A model generated the notes under the pieces. That model made no database searches. It was given only the letters and a program-made list of their open reading frames with translations, and had not been told where the DNA came from. Below, piece by piece: positions 58,821 through 64,000 of a stretch of 64,000 bases of DNA; positions within the stretch are counted from its first letter, which is position 1, and every line of letters starts with the position of its first letter. The stretch comes from Rhizobium sp. ZPR4 (GTDB lineage: Bacteria; Pseudomonadota; Alphaproteobacteria; Rhizobiales; Rhizobiaceae). A program made the translations under genes and the position numbers. The stretch spans positions 62,001-126,000 of the forward strand of contig NZ_CP157972.1 in assembly GCF_040215725.1 (NCBI RefSeq). Reading direction: 5' to 3'.

Positions 58821-59726
58821 CTATTCGCCGTCAGCGTCAATGAGCCCGATTTTCTTTGCTCGGTCGAGCAGGTTTTTGACGGAGGAGGGGGACCATTTTA
58901 TGCCGCCGCGGGGCGTGCGTTCATGGAGGCGCTCGAGCTGATTGGCGATTTTGCGAACGGTTATTTCAGTGTTGGACGAATACATACCCGCGACAAGCGT
59001 CATCAGCCGGTCTTCGGGAGGGCGAGGGGGAGACTTTTTGAGCAACGCCGGATCAGCAAGGTGCTCTGCGACAAGCCACTTCACCGCCCGCTGGAGCCGT
59101 TTAGGCGTCCAGTCGACACCGCGCTGCTTCAGGACGCGGGCAATTTCGTCCCAGGTATGGTCTGGACGCATTCGGCGAACTGTCGGAAGCCACTTTTGGG
59201 CGTCGAGCTGGATGCGCTCCCCATATGCCGATTTCTGTGCGGCGGTGATCTTGGCGAGCATTTCCGGGCGGCGCTCACGAATGCCAGGATTGCCGGGGAG
59301 CCGGCCCTTCGATTTAGCCGCCTTGATGCCAGCTTTCGTTCGCTCGGAAATTAAGGCCCGTTCGAGCTGGGCTACCGCGCCGAGGACTTGCAGCGAAAAC
59401 ATTCCCTGCGGCGTCGTGGTGTCGATTGGATCCCGCAGTGATCGGAAATGCGCCCCCTTTGCCGTCAGGTCCTCGATCACGGACAGGAGATGGCTAACGG
59501 AGCGCGCCAGACGGTCGAGACGGACAACGACGAGCGTCTCACCTGCATTGATCTCACGGATCAGCTTTGCCAGCGCCGGCCGGGTACGCGATGCACCAGA
59601 ACCGTGCTCCTGGACGATTGTGTCGCAGCCGGCCGAGCGCAGCTCGATTTCCTGGGCTTCCGTTGCCTGCTCCTCCGTTGAGACGCGCGCATAGCCGATC
59701 AACCTGCCTTGTTTTGATTTGTTCAT
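58821..59726 (-). CDS. Serine recombinase/resolvase
   Basis: 301 residues from ATG 59726 (a start at 59753 is in frame). Catalytic Ser in LIGYARVSTEEQATEAQEIE, then VVVRLDRLARSVSHLLSVIE and QVLGAVAQLERALISERTKA typify the resolvase/invertase N-terminal domain. It is longer than Tn3-type resolvases (~185); the C-terminal 110 residues carry two further helical DNA-binding-like segments (IARVLKQRGVDWTPKRLQ and SPSSVKNLLDRAKKIG). The res-like site lies directly upstream. It probably resolves plasmid multimers or transposon cointegrates. Confidence 0.9.
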   Translation of the reverse strand: MNKSKQGRLIGYARVSTEEQATEAQEIELRSAGCDTIVQEHGSGASRTRPALAKLIREINAGETLVVVRLDRLARSVSHLLSVIEDLTAKGAHFRSLRDPIDTTTPQGMFSLQVLGAVAQLERALISERTKAGIKAAKSKGRLPGNPGIRERRPEMLAKITAAQKSAYGERIQLDAQKWLPTVRRMRPDHTWDEIARVLKQRGVDWTPKRLQRAVKWLVAEHLADPALLKKSPPRPPEDRLMTLVAGMYSSNTEITVRKIANQLERLHERTPRGGIKWSPSSVKNLLDRAKKIGLIDADGE

Positions 59727-59756
59727 GCAAACGGCCCTGCAATTTTTCGCCAAGAT

Positions 59757-59820
59757 GACATGTCGATGCTGGCGACATGAAGCAGAAACATGTCGATAAA
59801 ATCGTCAAATATCGACACAT
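59757..59820. promoter_or_regulatory. Candidate res site of the serine recombinase
   Basis: Two inverted-repeat subsites about 30 bases apart: CATGTCG-7-CGACATG (59759-59779) and TGTCGATA-11-TATCGACA (59791-59817). The shared half-site TGTCGAT and location directly ahead of the recombinase gene fit a resolvase res region, which may also autoregulate the gene. Confidence 0.6.
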
Positions 59821-59908
59821 TCGTCAACCGAAAGAGATTTATCTGTTATGCGCACCGATCTAATGCGCTAGGGCCTACTTGCAGACAAGCGAGGGGACTT
59901 GGGTGCGC

Positions 59909-60313
59909 TCACTGTGTCCAATCTTCTACGCGCAGGCCCTCGATCCGTTCAAACTCCTTGAGATTGTTGGTAACGATCGCGAGTTCCCGCGCCTTGGCCT
60001 GCCCAGCGATCAGCACGTCGTAAGGACCGATAGGCGTGCCTTTGGCGATGAGGGTTGCCCGAACCTCTCCAGCGACGAATGCGTCACGCTGGTCAAATTC
60101 AAGAATCGGAAAGTCGGCGAGCAACAGGCGCAGGGTTTCGAGATTGTGCTGCACCTTCATGCTTTTGTGAGCCCCGAAGTAAAGCTCGTGGACGACGATC
60201 GAGGACAGGGCGATACTGCCCTGCCTGCTATTGAGGACGCGTTCGATCAGCAGGTCCGATCTGCGGCCAATTAACGCGATCACGGCATTTGTATCGAGTA
60301 CATGCGAAATCAC
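59909..60313 (-). CDS. vapC: VapC PIN-domain toxin
   Basis: 134 residues. Starts MISHVLDTNAVIALIGRRSD with the first catalytic Asp, then SSIVVHELYFGAHKS with the conserved Glu, IGPYDVLIAGQAKARELAIV with the third acidic residue and TNNLKEFERI with the terminal Asn/Glu of the PIN fold. VapC toxins are Mg-dependent RNases. ATGA overlap with the antitoxin at 60310. Confidence 0.95.
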   Translation of the reverse strand: MISHVLDTNAVIALIGRRSDLLIERVLNSRQGSIALSSIVVHELYFGAHKSMKVQHNLETLRLLLADFPILEFDQRDAFVAGEVRATLIAKGTPIGPYDVLIAGQAKARELAIVTNNLKEFERIEGLRVEDWTQ

Positions 60314-60570
60314 GAAAACACCGCGTCAAGGTCCGGCCGATCTTGTTGCTCCGGCTGTTGGCGGCCATCCGCCATGAAGTCGTCGCTTAAGCCACGGACC
60401 AGCGCCGCCTTCAGCGATGTCCACGCTTCTTTGGTCTCGATATGCGGACGGAGGATGAGGGCGTCGCCTTCCTGCGTGATTTCCACGCGCTCGACATTGA
60501 AGCGGAATTCTTTCGGCAGGCGAACGGCCTGCGAATTGCCGGCCTGAAAAACGCGGGTCAGATGAGGCAT
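60310..60570 (-). CDS. vapB: VapB antitoxin (AbrB/SpoVT type)
   Basis: 86 residues from ATG 60570, which follows a GGAGGGAGC ribosome-binding site; a start further up at 60615 would run through the operator. The N-terminus VFQAGNSQAVRLPKEFRF is a swapped-hairpin AbrB-type DNA-binding domain; the C-terminus is acidic and disordered and would wrap the toxin. It represses the operon by binding the palindromes at 60586-60607. Confidence 0.93.
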   Translation of the reverse strand: MPHLTRVFQAGNSQAVRLPKEFRFNVERVEITQEGDALILRPHIETKEAWTSLKAALVRGLSDDFMADGRQQPEQQDRPDLDAVFS

Positions 60571-60585
60571 AGCTGCTCCCTCCAA

Positions 60586-60607
60586 GTATATACATGAATG
60601 TATATAC
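60586..60607. promoter_or_regulatory. vapBC operator
   Basis: Two copies of the palindrome GTATATAC (60586-60593 and 60600-60607) separated by ATGAAT, with centres 14 bases apart, 16 bases upstream of the vapB start. Such paired palindromes are typical operators of AbrB-type antitoxins. Confidence 0.75.
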
Positions 60608-61367
60608 AGCGCCATTGCATTGGCTTCAAGATGAGAACATGAAGATTTGTGGGCTGCAAAGCGCGTGAATAGGCTGGTTACAACCAGGGTCTGCTTTTTT
60701 AGCGGCTTACTTGCTGATTTTTAACTTACGCAGAAGGCCGTGGAACGCGATTTCGGGTCTCGGATGACCTGTGCGTCGCCAGAGCGCTAATGCGCCCGTA
60801 TGGCCCTTTATGGAGGAAAAGGCGAATGTGCGTGATTTTTCGGGGAAACCGTCTTCCGAGAGCCATCGATATTCGGAATTTGAGTAGCTGGTAAGAGGTC
60901 TGTACAAATGCACAAGACGAAGATAACTGATCGTTTGTAAACGTCTCTGGAGGCGCTTTTCGGGCTATAAATCGGCCTGATGCGCCTGAAAATAAGGGAT
61001 TTTCGACAGAAAACTCCGTTCGGTACGGAACCTTGTTCAATTCGATATGCCATATTTGTCGATGATGAGAGGCGCAGAAAAATGCTGCATGACGGACGGA
61101 AGTGACCATTAGGCTAAATTCATTATGAGAAAAATATGTAATAAATACATTGGTCTAGCGCTTGAATGATGCGAGCATTTGCGGGGTAACGGGGGCAAAT
61201 TGGGTGGCAGTGCCGAATTGCTAGGCGGCGTTGACGCTGGTGCACTTTCCACTTGGCAGGTGAGCAGCGGGCGGATGTGGCAGAATCGTCAGACCCTCGG
61301 ACGTCTTCTTAGGTCCATTTGCTCGGACCGGCAGTTCGACAGAATTCCTTGTCGCTCCGAGAGCAAA
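60608..61367. other. Intergenic stretch without recognised gene
   Basis: About 760 bases between the vapBC promoter and the GNAT gene's end. Several frames of 60-130 codons are open on both strands, but none has a protein-like composition or a motif I can name. No tRNA, terminator or repeat was seen. Confidence 0.4.
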
Positions 61368-61982
61368 CTACGCCGATATTTCAGTGCTCGTGCGGAGCTT
61401 CTCGAGCTGCCATTTAAGATTGCTTCGCACTGCTGGCCATTCTGAAGGGATAATGCTGTAGACGCATGTGTCGCGAAGGCTTCCATCACGCATGCGCATG
61501 TGCTGGCGCAGAACGCCGTCGAGTTTTGCTCCCAGGCGTTCGATGGCACGTCGGCTCTGATGATTCATAAAATGCGTGCGGAACTCGACCGCCAGGCAGC
61601 CGAGGCTATCGAATGCATGCGATAGAAGTAACAGTTTTGCTTCCGTGTTTAACGGCGTTCTCTGAACGCGAGTGGCGTACCAGGTCCCGCCAATTTCCAG
61701 ACGTGGACCTGCGCGATCAATATTCAGATACGTTGTCATTCCGGCCAGACGCTGCGTGCGTTTATCGAAGACCGAAAAGGGTATCATGACGCCAGACGCT
61801 TGGAGTGCGAGGCATCGATCTATATGCGCCGACATGTCCTCAGGTGCGGGGACGCCGGTGTACCACAACTGCCAGAGATTGCCGTCTCTTGCGGCTTCCA
61901 CAAGTTGGTCGTGATGCTCATGTGCTAGCGGAAGCAAATCGACGTTCTGGCCCGACAATAAGGTTGCTTCTATAGCTGTCAC
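61368..61982 (-). CDS. GNAT-family N-acetyltransferase (RimJ/RimL-like)
   Basis: 204 residues. It begins LSGQNVDLLPLAHEHHDQLV, has a FSVFDKRTQRLAGMTTYLNI strand pair, an LEIGGTWYATRVQRTPLNTE segment and a LAVEFRTHFMNHQSRRAIERLGA C-terminal block, which is the RimJ/RimL pattern (residues before and after the acetyl-CoA loop). Acceptor unknown. Flanked by unrelated genes and by the IS66-like transposase. Confidence 0.88.
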   Translation of the reverse strand: MTAIEATLLSGQNVDLLPLAHEHHDQLVEAARDGNLWQLWYTGVPAPEDMSAHIDRCLALQASGVMIPFSVFDKRTQRLAGMTTYLNIDRAGPRLEIGGTWYATRVQRTPLNTEAKLLLLSHAFDSLGCLAVEFRTHFMNHQSRRAIERLGAKLDGVLRQHMRMRDGSLRDTCVYSIIPSEWPAVRSNLKWQLEKLRTSTEISA

Positions 61983-62189
61983 CTGACGTTCCTTGATTTC
62001 GCAAAATCGCGGTATTCAAGTTAACGCAATGTGACGTCAGGTCAACGACGCTAACTGCCTCAACCAAATCCATTCTCAATCCCCCCAGTTCGAAGGCCAT
62101 GCATTGTCGGATTCGAGCAGGCAGATGAAGTAGTCTCGATCGAAACATTGGGCGAAGTCGCGATCACATCTATCAGATATTTTGAGGGC

Positions 62190-63857
62190 TCAGGCTTTTG
62201 CCGCAACAAGACCCGCCAGAGGTGAGATCACTTTGCCGCGGACGCCAAGCCGATCGCCGAGATAGTGATAGAAAGACAGACCAAGCTTTTGGCACGTCTT
62301 CATCAGGCCGAGCATGGTGTCGCGAGCAACACGACCGTCGCGGCTCATCGTTCCGCCGGAGATTTTTCGCTTGGTGACGAAGCTGCGCAGGTCGTTCTCC
62401 GATGCATTGGTGTTGAGCGGGATTTCCGGCCGCTCGAGTACGCGCAGCAGCTCATCTTTTCGACGGTGCAGCCGCACCAGCAATGCGTCGAGCGTGTCAT
62501 AGCCAGTGCGCAGGCTAAAGATCTGGTCGAACCGTCGGCGGAAGGCCGGAATTGCCTGCGGGGAGGGCTTCTGTTTCCAGATCTTTAGAGCCTTGTAAAA
62601 TCGCCAGACGAGATCGCGAACCAGTGCAACCGATCGCGCCTCTTTCGCCTTGGCAGGCATCAACTTTTGCAGAAGACGCTCGCAATGGACCCAGCATAGG
62701 GCGTGATTGCCAACCCGGAACTGGCCGGCGTCGTCGGAGACGATGACCATGTCGCCGACAAGACCATGATAACGGATACAGCTCCAAAGTCCGGCTTCGG
62801 CCAGCAAACCAACCCCTTGCCTGTCGAAGATCTCGACACCTTTGCTGGCCAGACGCTCCAAAAATGGCACTTCATTACAGAAGTGTTGCGGCTCGAATGA
62901 GTGCAGTCTGGCAGCAAGGCCTGGATCGGCGCGGCGGCCTTCCAGATAATCGAACGCGGCATCGTTGAGGACATAGTCTCGATAATTGCCGCGCAGCAGC
63001 GACAGAAAGTTCAGCCGCGATTTCGACTTCGTGGTGCGGAAGACCGCAAAGCGCTCACTGCCGATCTGGGTGGTATACAAGTTGGAATGAGCGTGGCGGG
63101 CACCAGTGTCGTCGACTGTAATGTAGGAGGACGACACCAGGCCTGCATGCAGCACCGCCGCATCCTCGGCGACAAACTCGTCCAGCCCCTTGGTCAAAAG
63201 GCGCACCACCTGGCGCTTGGAAATGTCGATGCCGATATCGTTCAGCAATGTCGTCAGCCGCCCAGTCGTCACTTGTCCCTGAGCGTGCAGCATCAGGCAA
63301 AGGCGCCTCAAGTGCACACCGAAGCCGCCCATAATCCCGGCGGGAAGAGGCGCCAGCGTGGTCTTACCGTCCGGTGTTACCCAACATTCACGGCGATAAT
63401 GCACGACCTCGGCCGACAGCACCAATTCCCGGACAAAACAACTTTTGTAGCCTTTGAACCGTGAGCCGGCCGGAACATTGGCTTGCAAGATCACCTCCCG
63501 GCTGACCCGCTTCACATCGAGCTTCGGGCCGCGTGGCTTCTTCTTGCTCGCCGGTTTGTCGCCGGATTTGATATCGGTTGCCTTGTCCATGCCGGACGGC
63601 CGAAACGGCGGGCGCGGCGGCAGACTCTTCAGTCGGGCGATCTCATCGCGCAGCTGCTGGTTCTCGACCTTGAGGCGGGTGTTTTCTAGGCGCAGCTCTG
63701 CGTTTTCCTCGCGAAGCACTGCGTTCTCGGACCGCAGTACCGCGACCTCGGCCTTGAGCGCGTGCAATTCCTCGACGAGCCCGCCAACGAGCCGGCGCAT
63801 CGCCACAAGGGACAGAGTTTCGACATACTCGACAGAGGGAAGCGGTCTCTTTGCCAT
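62190..63857 (-). mobile_element. IS66-like transposase (large subunit)
   Basis: 555 residues. A long leucine-zipper coiled coil (about 30-78, repeating RxENA/LRxEN) is followed by a transposase core with Asp in SSSYITVDDTGARHAHSN (249/250), Asp in MVIVSDDAGQFRVG (375/376), an ALCWVHCERLL motif and a C-terminal NTNASENDLRSF with the Glu. This order of DDE residues is IS66-like. The usual helper genes TnpA and TnpB are absent nearby and terminal repeats were not identified, so it may be a solo or divergent element. Confidence 0.8.
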
Positions 63858-64000
63858 CCCCGGATTGAATCATGATTTGCGCTGCCAGCGGAATCCCCCA
63901 TGGCTGATAATCTGCCCATAGAGCATTCTTTTGTTTACGCTTGTCTGGAACCGGTCGGGCGGAACACGGTCACGAAAGCAGATCGGATCTATGACAAGTT

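Noticed and set aside
60726..61109. 127-codon minus-strand frame in the vapB-GNAT gap
   Set aside because: Composition is not protein-like, no motif or ribosome-binding site was found, and overlapping frames of similar length exist.
61179..61445. Plus-strand ORF starting with a Gly-rich stretch resembling a bacteriocin
   Set aside because: No double-glycine leader logic or exporter nearby, and its second half is the antisense of the GNAT gene.

Overview
The window looks like part of a large repABC replicon (plasmid or chromid) from an alphaproteobacterium of the Rhizobiaceae type (Rhizobium, Agrobacterium or a close relative). This rests on a complete repA-repB-repC operon with two identical GTTGGCCGCGGCCAAC parS-like palindromes and a counter-transcribed RNA locus between repB and repC. 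It is supported by a complete VirB-type type IV secretion cluster, a DUF736 gene, toxin-antitoxin modules, insertion-sequence debris and many exported small proteins. No rRNA, tRNA or core housekeeping genes are seen, so this is accessory DNA.

Layout. 0-13 kb holds two type I secretion systems facing each other: a HlyB/HlyD pair cut by the left edge on the plus strand, and a minus-strand operon with a 2149-residue RTX-like protein, its ABC exporter and its adaptor. The RTX gene carries eight units at an exact 396-bp period. Two small exported proteins and an IS630 remnant lie beside them. 14-21 kb is a mosaic: an orphan LuxR-type regulator, a GlcNAc-transferase-like enzyme, a GST remnant, a P-loop kinase, a RelE/HTH toxin-antitoxin pair, a wrecked parDE locus broken by a dispersed repeat, a DUF433/DUF5615 pair and membrane proteins.

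22-35 kb (minus strand) encodes VirB1-2-3-4, two VirB5-like paralogues with a small membrane protein between them, a VirB7-like lipoprotein, VirB6, 8, 9, 10, 11 and a VirD4/TraG coupling protein. Many reading frames overlap by a few bases, which suggests one transcript. Divergent from it (35.2-38.7 kb, plus strand) is an operon of exported or membrane proteins: a lysozyme-fold-like protein, two nuclease-homologue proteins and a DUF736 protein. No relaxase or oriT was recognised. 38.8-44.7 kb holds a decayed and an intact copy of a winged-helix-like gene, a BetR/receiver regulator, a hybrid histidine kinase with a periplasmic molybdopterin-fold partner, and a methyltransferase.

45-49 kb is the most interesting locus. 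A 125-residue Gly/Ser-rich peptide with a 15-residue double-glycine leader of the colicin V type is followed by a HlyD-family adaptor and a C39-peptidase ABC exporter. This is a complete microcin-like structural and export operon with no recognisable immunity or maturation gene. 49-53 kb carries a PKHD hydroxylase, an orphan LivJ-type binding protein and a GT29-like glycosyltransferase. 53-58.7 kb is the replication region: a plasmid winged-helix protein with a divergent candidate small RNA, then repABC. The right end has a serine recombinase with a res-like site, vapBC with a palindromic operator, a GNAT acetyltransferase and an IS66-like transposase. All functional calls are by eye from motifs; no database search was run.
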